Source of the DNA: Papaver somniferum | Taxonomy: Eukaryota; Streptophyta; Magnoliopsida; Ranunculales; Papaveraceae | Length of the DNA stretch: 64,000 nucleotides | Assembly: GCF_003573695.1 (NCBI RefSeq) | Contig: NC_039362.1 | Location: 12,978,063 to 13,042,062, forward strand | Direction of reading: 5' to 3' | In this document: in pieces, positions 1 to 11,782 of the stretch | How the letters are laid out: each line of letters begins with the position of its first letter | How positions within the stretch are numbered: position 1 is the first letter of the stretch | Program-made: the position numbers and the translations under genes | Notes under the pieces: generated by a model | The model's database searches: none | What the model saw: only the letters and a program-made list of their open reading frames with translations | Told to the model about the DNA's origin: nothing

Positions 1-720
1 AATCAATCCTCAACTACAATTTCAAGCTATTCGTCAACTTCAAACTCTAATTCAGGCTAAACCCATCCCTAACCATCATTCTATGACATCAATTCCATCT
101 TCGAATTCTTCTTTGAACTTCTTATGAAACCCTAGTTCTTAATTTATGGAAGAACGGAAACCTTAACTCTTTGATTCTTCAATTCATCTTCAGAACATCT
201 TCATATCACCAAATTAATAAACACCACTTCCTTCAAAAACTACCAGAAACTCACAAACAACATTAATTCTACTCGAACTCTAAATTCAGAAAACCCAATT
301 TCTCTGTGGACTTCAATTTCTTAAAGATACCAATATTTAAACTGCATGCAATCATCTCTACCCTAAACGAAAGCAAACCCGTCAAATCCTTAATCAAATT
401 AAATTCATCTCAATCAAAATCCAAAACCGATTATGAAACCCTAATTCATCTTACCGATTATCTTCTTCCAGAACTCGGATTAACACCTAGAGACGACACC
501 TACTTCTTCAATTCATCACGTTATCAAGTAGTCTATGAATCACTCTTCCACTTAACTCAATCCTCTGATTGAATTCGACACAGAGAAAAAGAAGAAGAAA
601 AATAGAAGGAAAGAAATGAGAAGAATAAGAAGAATGAAGAAGAATGAAAAGAAGAAAAAGAAGAAATTAGAAAGACGATGAGGTCTATTCTGTCCGCAAA
701 CTTCCCATATTATCCTAAAT
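1..720. other. No recognisable gene; AT-rich, purine tract
   Basis: No protein family was recognised here. A short open frame around 306-572 would need a GTG start and resembles nothing I know. Positions 585-680 are an almost pure purine tract (aga/gaag runs on the plus strand), of the kind common in plant UTRs and intergenic DNA. Confidence 0.5.
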
Positions 721-734
721 ATTTTACTAAATTC

Positions 735-920
735 CCTAATTGTCCTACGGTGCGGGTAATCCGCGGTTATCAAATCCCAACCGCAACCGTAACCGCACCG
801 CGTGCGGATTTGAGAATGCACCCGTGTCCGGTCCATAACTCTTGCGGATTGGTTTTCACCCGCAATTTTGCGGACGGATACGGATGAAATCCGCGGTTAC
901 GGTTTTTCTGCTCACCCCTA
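735..920. mobile_element. Truncated hAT-type transposon end
   Basis: The stretch ends at 909-920 with TGCTCACCCCTA, the inverse of TAGGGGTGAGCA, a terminus widespread in plant hAT elements. Inside it are many short copies of gcggat/ccgcaa/ggttacgg in both orientations, as in hAT subterminal regions. The matching left terminus (TAGGGGTG) was not found to its left, so the element looks truncated or rearranged. It directly abuts plastid-derived DNA at 921. The family call is by motif recall; no transposase is present. Confidence 0.55.
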
Positions 921-938
921 CCACTGAGCTACTGAGGA
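921..938 (-). pseudogene. trnN-GUU 5' fragment (plastid origin)
   Basis: Read on the minus strand this is tcctcagtagctcagtgg, the acceptor 5' strand and D-arm start of plastid tRNA-Asn. The anticodon and all later parts are missing, so it cannot make a tRNA. Confidence 0.75.
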
Positions 939-2105
939 ACAACGGGAAATTCGAGCTCATAGAGTTCAATTCCCATTCTCAACCCATGACCAATATGAGC
1001 CCGAAGCTTCCTTCGTAACTCCCGGAACTTCTTCGTAGTGGCTTCGTTCCATGCCTCATTTCATAGGGAACCTCAAAGTGTCTCTATTTCATTATATTCC
1101 ATCCATATCCCAATTCCATCCATATCTCAATTCCATTCATTTAATATCCCTTTGGTGTCATTGACATAAGAGATGTCGTTTCTACTCTATCTGTTTCTAT
1201 TTCTATATATGGAAAGTTAAGAAATCATCATATAATAATCGAGAAATTGCAATAGAAAAGAAAAAAGGGGGATTTGTGATGATTTTGAAATCTTTTCTAC
1301 TAGGTAATCTATTATCCTTATGCATGAAGATAATAAATTCGGTCGTTGTGGTCGGACTCTATTATGGATTTCTGACCACATTCTCCATAGGGCCCTCTTA
1401 TCTCTTCCTTCTCCGAGCTCGGGTTATGGAAGAAGGAACCGAGAAGGAGGTATCAGCAACTACGGGTTTTATTACGGGACAGCTCATGATGTTCATATCG
1501 ATCTATTATGCGCCTCTCCATCTAGCATTGGGTAGACCTCATACAATAACTGTCCTAGTTCTACCGTATCTTTTGTTTCATTTCTTCTAGAACAACCACA
1601 AAAACTTTTTTGATTATGGATCTACTACCAAAAACTCAATGCGTAATCTCAGCATTCAATGTGTATTCCTGAATAATCTCATTTTTCAATTATTCAACCG
1701 TTTCATTTTACCGAGTTCAACATTAGCCAGATTAGTCAACATTTATATGTTTCGATGCAACAACAAGATGTTATTTGTAACAAGTAGTTTTGTTGGTTGG
1801 TTAATTGGTCACATTTTATTCATGAAATGGGTTGGATTGGTATTATTCTGGATACGGAAAAATAATTCTATTAGATCGAATAAGTACCTTGTGTCAGAAT
1901 TGAGAAATTCTATGGCTCGAATCTTTAGTATTCTCTTATTTATCACCTGTGTCTACTATTTAGGCAGAATGCCGTCGCCTATTGTTACTAAGAAACTAAA
2001 AGAAGAAACTGCTGAAACGGAAGAAAGGGGGGAAAGTGAGGGAGAAACAGATGTAGAAATCGAAACAATTTCCGAAACAATTTCCGAAACAGATGTAGAA
2101 CCAAG
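921..2105 (+). other. Nuclear plastid DNA insertion (trnN-ycf1)
   Basis: This is collinear with the inverted-repeat/small-single-copy side of plastid genomes: the first 18 nt of trnN-GUU (minus strand, 921-938), then the trnN-ycf1 spacer, then the ycf1 start. The left edge is cut inside the tRNA by the hAT-type terminus. The right edge lies near 2070-2110, where ycf1 similarity stops. Such nuclear plastid copies are normally non-functional. Being embedded among nuclear genes, this is not plastid DNA itself. Confidence 0.85.
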
Positions 2106-2108
2106 ATG
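1276..2108 (+). pseudogene. ycf1 N-terminal fragment, nonsense-mutated
   Basis: The frame encodes the start of plastid Ycf1 (Tic214), a protein of the inner-envelope import machinery. Several hydrophobic segments read well, for example around [20 protein letters not shown] and later [20 protein letters not shown]. At 1588-1590 the normally conserved Trp codon of LLFHFFWNNH is TAG. The frame then continues unchanged to 2107, so this is one G-to-A change and not a frameshift. That is the mutation type expected from cytosine methylation in nuclear plastid copies. Only about 275 of more than 1,500 codons are present and the 3' end runs into unrelated DNA. It is not expected to be functional. Confidence 0.9.
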
Positions 2109-2109
2109 A

Positions 2110-2755
2110 AATCACATCAGAGAGAGAGAGACAGCTAGGGGTCTAGTAGGATGGGGAGCAAGACAAGAGACATACAGAGAAATTATCTTGATTAAAATAA
2201 CAAAGGGAGTTGCAATAGATGCAGAGAAGGTGAAATCTGCTAAATAGAATACACGGGCACACAGGTTCTGATACTTCAGATAAATACTACACTAGTACTG
2301 TGCTATGTAGTTTGCAAAACTGTGTAGTTTAAGCTGGACAATTGCCAAGATAAGCCTGAACTATGGAAAGAATGTTGCAGAATCAGAACAAATGAGATCA
2401 CTGAGTCCTGAAAACATGAGCTATTCGAAGAGGCTAAATAGCACAACACTAATATGTCCTGCAAGTTCATACAGGGATAGATTTTTTTAACTGTTAAATG
2501 GTGAAACACCATTAGCTCCAGTTATATACAAGCACTTGGCTTATGAATTCTCATTTAGGGATGATAGAAGAAAAAACCACATATGATCGACAAGACGGAC
2601 ATGTAAATACTGAGAGACCAATCTGTTGATATTCTAGTCGTCAAGGTGGTCGAGACCTTATCCTCTTAAATAACTTATAACAGATAGAATAATGAATCAG
2701 ATTCAGCTAACTGTTTTCGGTAAATAAATAACATGTTTCAGCATTCAATTAGCAA
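2110..2755. other. Unassigned stretch between ycf1 copy and ACBP exons
   Basis: I looked on the minus strand for the ankyrin-repeat exons that should follow the acyl-CoA-binding exons and found none. No other family is recognisable. It could be the start of a long intron carrying the plastid insertion, or foreign DNA after a breakpoint. Confidence 0.4.
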
Positions 2756-2760
2756 CTAAC

Positions 2761-4116
2761 CCTTAAGATTCACCGAAACACCACTCTCTATGTGTTTCAC
2801 CAGATTATCCAGCTCTCCTTCCCTTGCAGATGTATGTATAGCTTCCATCTTACTGAAACAAGAAAAGCAGATGATCAAGAAGATAGTCAATATCATTTCA
2901 AAATTCAAACTTCAACGACTTACAAGAAAATGAAACAGAAAAAGCAACACTTCATAGCTATTCTATATATGAAACGAACGGCAATTAAAATTGTTCCAAA
3001 GTTTCCTATTCTGATCTAGTTTCATAATTATAATTGAGGTAGTTAAAGACCTAAAGAAACATTCACAATCTAAGTACCCATACATATTTTAAGAAGTTAT
3101 TTGGACACGAAACAAGACCCAACAATCATTAAGCACATTATTCAGTCACAGATTTAAACATTCCAAACAAACAAAAATAACCTCATAAACATCTAATCCT
3201 TAAAAGACCTTACAATTCATTATCGGACTCTTCCTCATATGCAAACGAGCTGAAAACAGGTCCCATAGGCCCCTTCGAATCATTTCCCTCCTTATCCCCA
3301 CCATGCTTCTTCTGGTCATCCCCATGTTCAAATTTCAGAAAATCAAAATCCAGAACTATCCAGACATACAAACACAACACAATCAAAGCAAAGCAAAATT
3401 CCCATCAACAGAACGAATAATACAGTTACCACAGAAGAACCAGATATCCAAGCAGGATAAATCTCGCTAACAATCGTAATGTACTTCTCCATCGCATCTT
3501 CCGGTGGCATTGCACCAAGTTTCTGCCAAGCATTCCTGCACAGAACAAAACAACCAATTACACCACATCTTCAACTTAATCAAATCAATTCAATTCAAAA
3601 AAACCTAAAAGCAATCAGACACTTACCATTTAGCTCTAGCAGTCATTTTGATAGCAGAAGGTTGAGGAGATGTACAAGGACCTTCAGTAGCAATCTTATA
3701 CAAACCATACAATTCCAACTGAACATCATTTAATACTTTCTGTGACAACCTATCAGCAGCAGCTGTTGCTACAAATGCAGTAGCAGCACTAAATATCTCA
3801 TCTAATTCAGTACTTTCAACTCCTTCCCAATCGTCATCATCATCTTCATCACTCTCACTTACAACCCTAGTAGTAGCAGCAGATTTCTGCTTCTCATCAG
3901 ATTCAACAATCTGAGTAATGATGTTGATTCCTGATTAGGTTTTGTATTATCATCTTCATCTTCTTCTTCTTGTTCGCGAGTTACTTTAAAATTTGCATCT
4001 TTGATTGAGATTACCATTGAAATTAATTTGGTGACGAGGAATGAGAAGATTAAACCGATTATGATTGATTGGGTAATCTCTTGCCAATCTCCTCCCATGA
4101 TGTTGATCATCATCAT
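2761..4116 (-). CDS. Acyl-CoA-binding protein, class II (partial)
   Basis: Class II plant ACBPs are ER or plasma-membrane proteins that bind long-chain acyl-CoA and use C-terminal ankyrin repeats for partner binding. Visible in order: an N-terminal membrane anchor (likely start ATG at 4098, MGGDW, with in-frame ATGs up to 4116; hydrophobic SIIIGLIFSFLVTKLISMV), an acidic linker, and a complete acyl-CoA-binding domain (DDDWEGVEST, LYGLYKIATEGPC, AWQKLGAMPPE, YPAW). The GPMGPVFSS..EEESDNE linker and EAIHTSAREGELDNLVKHIE follow. Exons with good GT/AG borders are 3627-3910 (possibly to 4116), 3430-3535, 3234-3311 and 2761-2852. Between 3911 and 3984 the frame changes. Either this is a 74-nt GT-AG intron, which restores frame exactly, or a 1-nt indel; the conserved-looking 'TR' inside it favours coding sequence. 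Ankyrin exons are not in the window, so the gene is incomplete here. Confidence 0.8.
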
Positions 4117-4119
4117 CGT

Positions 4120-4781
4120 TTTGATTTTGGAAATTTCAGATTGAATTTTGTTTGAGTGAAATTGATTATGTCGATTTCATATTTGAAAGACGAAGTGGAA
4201 GTGACGGAGATACTAGGACACCGCTGCGAGAGGGCCGACCGAAGAAAAACGAAACACGGCTGCAATGGGAGAGTGAAAGAAAATTTGTGATCCCCGAAGA
4301 CAGATGCAACCAATTTGCTTTTCTTTTCCTGCAAAAAGTTTGTAGAAAAAACATCTGAACATCAACACATTTCAAATTGAGATGGCGTAATAAATCACTC
4401 AAACTATACCGTACAGATTTACTACATTCAACCAGTGTACACACCAGATGAAATGTATAGTGGCAAGAACTTTCAGCCACTCCAGAGGTGTTCAAGGAGA
4501 GTAGTAATTAGTGAAAATTCCCTACACACTGAATGGTTTAAGAGAGTGAAAAATGAAACACCCTTGGACCCTTTAGGTTACACTAAAGTGAAAAATTACC
4601 CTTGGTATACGTCTGTAAGAAATAAATTGTGTCAAAAGTGAGTTCAAAGAGTTTGGTGTACATGTCTGCATGGTGCGATGCAGACTCATACAAAGTCGAT
4701 CTCCACATTTTCGAGACACAGACACAGAAAAAAAAAGAGACGCAATTAAACTGAAAAGTAAAATGTAAAAATGCAACTTAC
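4120..4781. other. Spacer between ACBP start and SNARE exon
   Basis: This should hold the ACBP promoter and 5' UTR on the minus strand. The later Bet1-type exons (the SNARE core ending in a C-terminal anchor) were sought here and are absent. No other coding signal was recognised. Confidence 0.4.
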
Positions 4782-4920
4782 TCGCTTCAACAAGAGGACT
4801 CTATCTTGAAGTCCATCCATAGCTCTATCATTTTCCTGCTCCTCAATTTCACGGAAGTATGATGGAGCAGCCCTGATTCCTCCCTCTTCTATTCCGTCAA
4901 AGAGATCTGATCTATTGCTC
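4782..4920 (-). pseudogene. Bet1-like SNARE, single exon fragment
   Basis: The minus-strand reading after the acceptor CTATAG at 4921-4926 contains NRSDLFDGIEEGGIRAAPS and ERAMDGLQDRVLLLKR-like sequence (here NDRAMDGLQDRVLLLKR), ending at a GTAAGT donor (4776-4781). This matches the N-terminal half of plant Bet1/BS14 SNAREs (ER-Golgi Qc-SNAREs). The downstream exons with the heptad SNARE core and tail anchor are not found before the ACBP gene begins. A first exon with the start codon was not identified with confidence. It is most likely a truncated gene or a relic, although a rearranged functional gene cannot be excluded. Confidence 0.7.
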
Positions 4921-5604
4921 CTATAGTCCCCACATTGAAACCATAAGTTCACACATATAATCATGTAAGAACAAAAAACAAAAAAACAAAGGAAAAAAAA
5001 AGTGTGTGAAAGCAGAAAAAGTCCTATGATGAAGAGGTTACCCAGGCAAAAAGTGGTTGGTATGTTGACTACGTTCAAGTTATAGTTACAGGTCCCAATG
5101 CTTCTTGTGCTCAGGATGAATCACCTCATGCACTCACTGTTACAAAGACCGTGTGTGCCAACTGAGCAAAAAAGATGAATGTGTGTCCAAATGTAACTTC
5201 TTTGGCGTCTATGTAATCTTCAGTCAACGTCTATGTAGTCTGATAAATAAGATTAGTCTCATATGAGGGAATCAGGAGACGTTAACAGAAGGAAACTGGA
5301 AAAATATCGCTATAGCTACTGATCCATGGTAATATTATTAGTGCAATTCTCTATTTTCCTGCAGTATACATAAATTCCTACCAGGACAAAACCATCTTGT
5401 TTAAATAATCACGGCAAGAAAACTTAGAAAACTTATATGCACACTGAAAACGCAACAATAACGGAAGTCACATGTGTATCCATGGTAAACAAAGTCAAAA
5501 GCTATTACACGTTTAACAACCATGTTGGTAAATGTGAGTTTGGAAGAATGGAAAAACTCACATTTTCCACGGTAAATGTTGGTAAAAGCTTTTCCACAGT
5601 TGAA

Positions 5605-5701
5605 TCACCAGTTGCATATTTTCCATCTCCGTGGATGTAAAAACTCACATTTTCCACGGTGTGTCATAATTTTGGAAGAATGGAAAATATGCAACTGGTG
5701 A
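5605..5701. repeat. Perfect 22-bp inverted repeat (hairpin)
   Basis: The arms at 5605-5626 and 5680-5701 are exact reverse complements (core ccagttgcatattttcc / ggaaaatatgcaactgg). The 53-nt loop contains actcacattttccacgg, which also occurs just upstream near 5555-5575. It may be a small foldback or MITE remnant; no target duplication was identified. Confidence 0.8.
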
Positions 5702-6208
5702 CAGGGCATATCAGCTATTGGACACCCATGTTGGTTTTCAGGGGGCTGTTTCGTAAATTGGATGATTGCGATTTGAGTGCTCCAAATTAACCACGAAATA
5801 GTATCCGTTGCTGAAGGTACTGAGGTGGTTTTAGAGCTACGCCATAGTTTAGTCAAGGATGGGAGTTTAAAGAGTTAGTAGGTAGGGTAATTCTTATTGT
5901 AGTAACTTGCTTCACAATCAGGATTAAAATCTAAGAAGTTGTATAACTTTAGATTTTAGTAACTCAAATTTCAACTGAGGGACATTTAGGAAAACCTTAA
6001 ACTAGACGACATAAACAGCTGATAATTATGTTACTGCGATGATAAAAAATTGAAACGAAAAAGTAAGAGGATAGTCTCAGTTTATAGGTTTTCAGTATCA
6101 TCAGAATATTCATAGTATCTAATAACCAATATAAAGTAAATAGTGTAGCATTTCCTTACCAATTGTATGAGGAACCAATTAGGATGTGGTGCAGAATAAT
6201 GTAAAGTC

Positions 6209-6430
6209 AGGTTAAAGTGTAACCGAAATTGGGGTTGGGTATAAGGATTCAATCGAAACCATGAAGAACTGATTTGATTTTGATAAAAAAAAATAGGTTA
6301 GAGTGTAACCGGGATTGGGGATGGGTTTAAAGATTTAATTGAAATCCTAAAGAACTGGTTTGATTCGGGGACAACTTGAAGTGGGTTTAGGTTTAAAGAT
6401 TCAGTTAAAAACTTGAAGAACTGATTTGAT
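6209..6430. repeat. Imperfect tandem repeat, about three copies
   Basis: Copies of a unit of roughly 75-90 bp contain gtgtaaccg..attgggg..tgggt..aagattcaattgaaa..gaagaactgatttgat. The third copy is shorter and more diverged. Function unknown. Confidence 0.6.
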
Positions 6431-7043
6431 CATGGAGTCGAGTTTTCTGCGAGGTTTGATTTGGGGGCGAACGAGAAAGGGGTTGGAGTTTTCTGTGTGA
6501 TTTGGGGAGGACGAATGCGCGAGAAAAAGGACGGAGGGGTTACTTAGTAATTGCAGTGGAAACGGGAGAAACTCTGTGATATATTATTATTATTATTATA
6601 TACTCCCTTCAAAGTTCAAACTGGTTTTCAGATAAATATACGTGCAAATTCTTTTTACAACCCCATGCATACCAGAATTCCTAAACATAATAATTAATTA
6701 TTTTGTAAATTTGGTGATTCTGCTGCAATAATACTAGTTCCTAGCAGTTGTAGGTTCGTGAGAGTTCATCCGAGCAAGAACAGATTGTACAAGCTCAGGG
6801 ATAAACACATTGAGCAAATGCAAAGCTCCGTAGTAAGCTGGTTCGGTTATCGATCTATCTCCTCTGCATGCTCCATTCACAGTCGTCTTTGCACATATTT
6901 CTGCACTAATAACAGGCATGACGCCTAACAAGAATCTCTCGATCATACCCTGTATGAAATGCGAAACAATAGTCATCAGTAATAATTATAAGTAAGCAGT
7001 TGTAGTCAATTTATTATTACTGCGTACATCTGAGAGTTCTTTA

Positions 7044-7699
7044 TGTTGGGATTATAAGTTTTAAAAACATTATTAATTTCCAATAAATTAGTGTCTCATT
7101 TAAATGGTTTTAAAGAATAAATTAATTTCGTTTTTAATGTCAAAAATCGTTTTTTGTTGAATTGGTTAATGATGCTAATTACCAACTTATTAATGCATTT
7201 CATTTAATCTTATTTAATTCTTTGACTATTATAAATCAGATTTTGATGAAAAGAATTGACTGAGTAGTTGAAACATTGTTAGTGAGAGAGTTTTTTTTCT
7301 TTTATGTTTTGGTGTTAAAAAGAACTTGCAGAGTTGTTGAAATCCTTTTTGTTGTGAGAGAGTTTTTCTTTTATGACTTGGGTTTACAAAAGAAAAGATT
7401 TTTGGAGAAAGAAAAATAAGTGTGTGAACATCTCTTATTTTTCTAAATGAGTTTCTGAGCAAGAATGAAATGTAAAAGTTTCACATCCTCTCACCGTACA
7501 AGAGCGATTGTGTAAGAGATTAATCTCGGCTGTTTTATCCTGGGGACGACGCGCCATTGAAGAACTGCTTGCACAATATTGGGCAGAGCCGCGAAACGTC
7601 TTAAAGATAGCGACCTAGTCCGCGACTCAGCCATAACGTTGTTTGTTTCGTGTTTGATTTTATTTGTTGTGCAGGCATAATTCGGCAATTGTTCCAACA
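7044..7699 (+). repeat. Left LTR of copia element
   Basis: It is 656 bp, starts TGTTGGGATT and ends GTTCCAACA, and is highly similar to 11783-12450. It lacks a short segment (ttttattgtgacatttattcttc) present in the right copy near 11848-11872. Confidence 0.9.
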
Positions 7700-9229
7700 A
7701 TTTTAAGACCTTTTATTCTGCCATGGAAATTAAAAAGAAAACAATTGCTTAAACGCGATAAGTATCATTGTTTTATTTTATTTTATAGAATTATAATCGA
7801 TGTAATTTTTCTTTGACGATTGTAAATGATGACTGATATTTTAGGTAACCTGATGCCGAGAGTTAATTTTATGTTATGGACTAGGATTGTAAAATGGTTG
7901 ATATATATTCATGAATTTTTAGCATAGAAAAATATTGTTGAACATACACGAACATTTTTGACATGTTATAGAGTTTTATGTGCATGTCTTTAATGAAAAT
8001 GGATCGAGTCTTGAAATTTTGACCGAGTACACTAGACATCACTGGGATAATACCTGTAAAATTTCAGAATTTTTGGAGTCCGAAGAGTATTTTTAAAGTA
8101 TTTTAGAAAACTTCACAACGTATCTGAAAATTTCTGACGAGCAGAAATTTAGTCCTTGTTGAATTCGCTTTTATGATCTTTGTGTTGATATTTTGTATTT
8201 GTGTATAATATGAAACCTGTATATAAGGAACTTATCTTCAAAACCTATTTTGACATTTTCCATTTGGATTTTTAGTTTGAGAGACGTGGTGATTTCAAAA
8301 TCGTTGTGTATGTTTTTCCAAAATATAAGACGTATATGGCACTTGAGATTAGAGATTAGAGATGTAAGAAATTACTTCAAAAATCATGTTTTGATTCTAT
8401 TATTTCGTACTCTTGTTTTGGTAATGAAAAGGAAGATTATTGTTAGCAATCAAACTAGTGCACCACATATGTTTGATAAAATGCTTGATAGAGAGTTATA
8501 AATATATGATGTTATAACTATATAATTTTGAATCTTTATTTGACACTCAAGAGAAACAAAGAGTACTATATTTTGATTGATTTTTAAGTAATTATGTAAG
8601 TGCATACGTTACTTATTTTTGGTTCCAAATGCTCACATGTAAATGATTGTGACAGGTGAAAATTCATTTACTTGAGAAAAATTTTATTTTCGAATGAAAT
8701 AAAATTGAAGGAGATTAATCGATGTGTGGAGCAATGGGGTTGCTGATTTCTTTGTTGATGTGCAAAGAATGGACAATGGTTTATAACTAATTGAGCTTTA
8801 AAAGAAATGGAGGTATGTTTGATGAACTATTTGTAGTTATTGTAGTGATCAAATAATGGCATTATAAATCTTGGAATAAATACTAGGGAAATAAGATATT
8901 GAGAATTATTGTGTATGACAATAAACATGTGACTCATATAAGTTTGGAACTTATGAGGTGGAATTTTATACGAACCCAAAACCTAAATAATTAGAAACCT
9001 AGTCAAAACTAATGTGAATATCAACTCTCACCAAGAAATGAACATAATACTGATTATGAATTTATTTGCTATTCTTGCACGCAATATAAGGATATCAAAT
9101 GTTATTAACAACGCTTTTCAAGCCAAGTTAATGTGAATTGTGGATACGGTGATAGGTTGGTATATATTGGTGTTTTACACTATTTTTGTTTTGATAGGTT
9201 ATGGTTCAAAAGTTGAACCTAATCATTTT

Positions 9230-11300
9230 GAAAGAAAGTGGTGTTGAGATATACTCATATCACTAGGATTTACGGTATTGGTACGATCTCAAAGTTTACT
9301 TTGGGTAGAACAATTTTATTAAAAAATGTTCATACTTCCGAAATGAGAAAGAATTCTAGTTTCCGTCTATCTTGTTATTAACAAGATTCATATTATAAAT
9401 TTGTTGAATTTGGTCATTGCACTGCTACAAATGATAAGTGATGGATAAAATGTTTGAATAGAATATTACAATTTTATCATAACATAAATTGAATTTTGAA
9501 TATTTGAAATATGAGATTTTGTCATGCTTTTAAGAAATGACTGAGTTAGTAACGAATGAGAGCATGTTATAGTTTCTTATAAACTTGGTGAATTTGTGAG
9601 TAACATGTATGTAATCTTACCTAACTCATAAAAGCATGTACACTTCTAAATCTTACGCAACTTGCAATGGTTTTGGATGAAATAAAATATTAGAGAATTT
9701 TATAAAGATGCTTAGAGTAACTTGTTTTGATATCAAATATGATCTATTGAGTAGTGAATTAGAAAATGTTATTATCATGAAAATTGGTTGAATTTTTATT
9801 CTCTATATTGTGTAAAACGTTTTGGGTCTAGATCATTGGTTCATTAGTTTTTCACATTTTTTGGAGTCTTTGGATATTGTTTTGAAATTCTTGTTTGAGT
9901 CAAAAAATAGTGGGGGTCCATACCCTATGATTTACCAACTTTGATTTAAATCAGAGGAACTAGAAAAATGAAGGTGACAAGTAATTCACTAAGAATGAAC
10001 CTAGAAATGGATAACTATAGTGAGACTAAAAGTTAGTCATGAATATTTTGTTGCTGGAAAATAACTTCTTATAGAGAGTAACTTTGTTCTTCAAACTATT
10101 AAATTTTTGGCAAAAAGTTTTTATGAGCCTATTGTTTTTAGACAAGCAAACAGAAAATTGTTGACTCTTGCATTCATGTCGCTAAATAACTTACATGCTT
10201 ATTTTGTTGATGTTGTTTCTACAATGTATGATTTGTTATAGTCATAAGTATAAATATATACTTCTGTGTAAGTTAAGGATGAGAATCTATGTAAACCAAG
10301 TATGGAAAACTGTGTAGTTTCAACAATAAAAGAAATTATATAAGTTAGATAAGTTATCATTCATATTCTGAAAAACAACTTTAAAACAATTTATAAAATA
10401 AAAATTGTTTACTTGATTCATTCGAATGATTTCAGAATTAATGAAAGTGAAATGCACAATACTATTTTTTTTGTATGCATTAGTGATTTTTTGAATTTTT
10501 ATTCTAACTTATAGGATGAAGATGAAATTGAGAACATGCTTAGTTTGCTATTTGACATGAAAGACTTGAGTGAAGATGGAGTATATTTTTGAAATGAATT
10601 TTTTCTTTCTCTGGATCAATTTTCATTTCAATGAAAACAGAATTTTTAAAAGAGACAGAAATATATATAGTTTGACTGTAAACAAGTTTTCACTCATTTG
10701 GTTTAGTGCTAATGCTTTTGAGATTGTGTGTGATTGCACTAGAAATGAGTATGGTAGGTCAGTATGCTTCTTTGCTACGTGATTGACTATATATATATAA
10801 GTATTTTTTGTAGTGGCGGTGTAATATATTGCTTCCATAGTGGGGGTTTTATATTCAGATTTACCAATCCTAGTATGGAAAATTGGTAAAATATTGAGAA
10901 GGTTATGAGGTGTTTCAAACACATCATACGCCTAGAAATACACTATCTAAATGGTTACCGCAATCCTTTAAGGATGTTGCGAAGCTGATTGGACATCCTT
11001 TCAGTTGAATCCTTTAAGGGATGGAACGATTCGATCCTCTAATAGATAGAGGAACATACATATTAATCCAATGTGATAGTACCGCGGCTATTGCATGAAT
11101 TGAGAACGTAACGACAACTACAAGAGTTGATTTTATGAGAATATTGATTATATAGTGTCTGAAAAGAGTTTTCATTATTCCTTTGACGAAAGGAATAATA
11201 AGAAGATGTGAATACATCTTAGGGATGAGGTTGATGCCCATTGATATTGAGTCATTTATGATGGATACCCAACCTAGAAATAGGTTCAAAGGGACTAGAC
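9230..11300 (+). pseudogene. Copia pol relics (PR, RT, RNase H)
   Basis: These are short readable islands only: SEMRKN-type protease/integrase boundary near 9330, FDMKDLSEDG (RT) near 10548, CDSTAAIA near 11070 and IPLTKG near 11175 (RNase H). Frames differ and stops are frequent. No complete catalytic motif survives. Confidence 0.65.
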
Positions 11301-11782
11301 GAAGTCATAGGTGATATGGAGATGCGAGAATCATGCTTTTGAAGAATTCATCCCACGACATGATATCCTGAAGGGAGTAGAGGTTGAGTTTAATTTTTAG
11401 ATTTTAATTTTCAAACTCTTAATGATGTTTATATCTCTATTTAGAGTGGGGGTACTTTCAGGAGTACTCTTGATAAACTCACCTATGTGAATGTGAAAGT
11501 GTGGCTGCTTTCTATGAGAATATGGGCAGTTCTCTAGATCATTCATTAAACTGGGATACAAGCACAGGGCCGTAATGTGCTGGCTTTAGACTTTACACTA
11601 GTATAGTCATGTGTGTTAAGAAATCTTTTTATCTCCTAGAATTCAAGACTTACGTTCACTCTATGGTCAGATTTTAAGAGAGCCTATTGACACTATGTAA
11701 AGGTTCAAGTCGCAAGACACCTTTGCTTATGCAAAACTCTGTACATTCTTGCTCAATGTTTTGAAAAATATAATTGGGGGAT

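Larger units (their letters stand above)
4927..6730. other. Upstream region of SNARE fragment, no coding
   Basis: No exon was recognised. It includes the hairpin at 5605-5701, a three-copy imperfect repeat near 6209-6430 and an (att)n microsatellite at 6580-6600. On the minus strand, TATATAAT near 6590-6602 could be a TATA box for the Bet1-like gene; this is inference only. Confidence 0.4.

Noticed and set aside
306..572. 88-codon frame as a gene
   Set aside because: It would need a GTG start, resembles no protein and has low-complexity composition.
921..938. Functional tRNA gene
   Set aside because: Only the first 18 nt of trnN are present.
1575..1640. Frameshift in the ycf1 copy
   Set aside because: The frames before and after are the same (1276 and 1639 are in phase). 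The break is one TAG codon.
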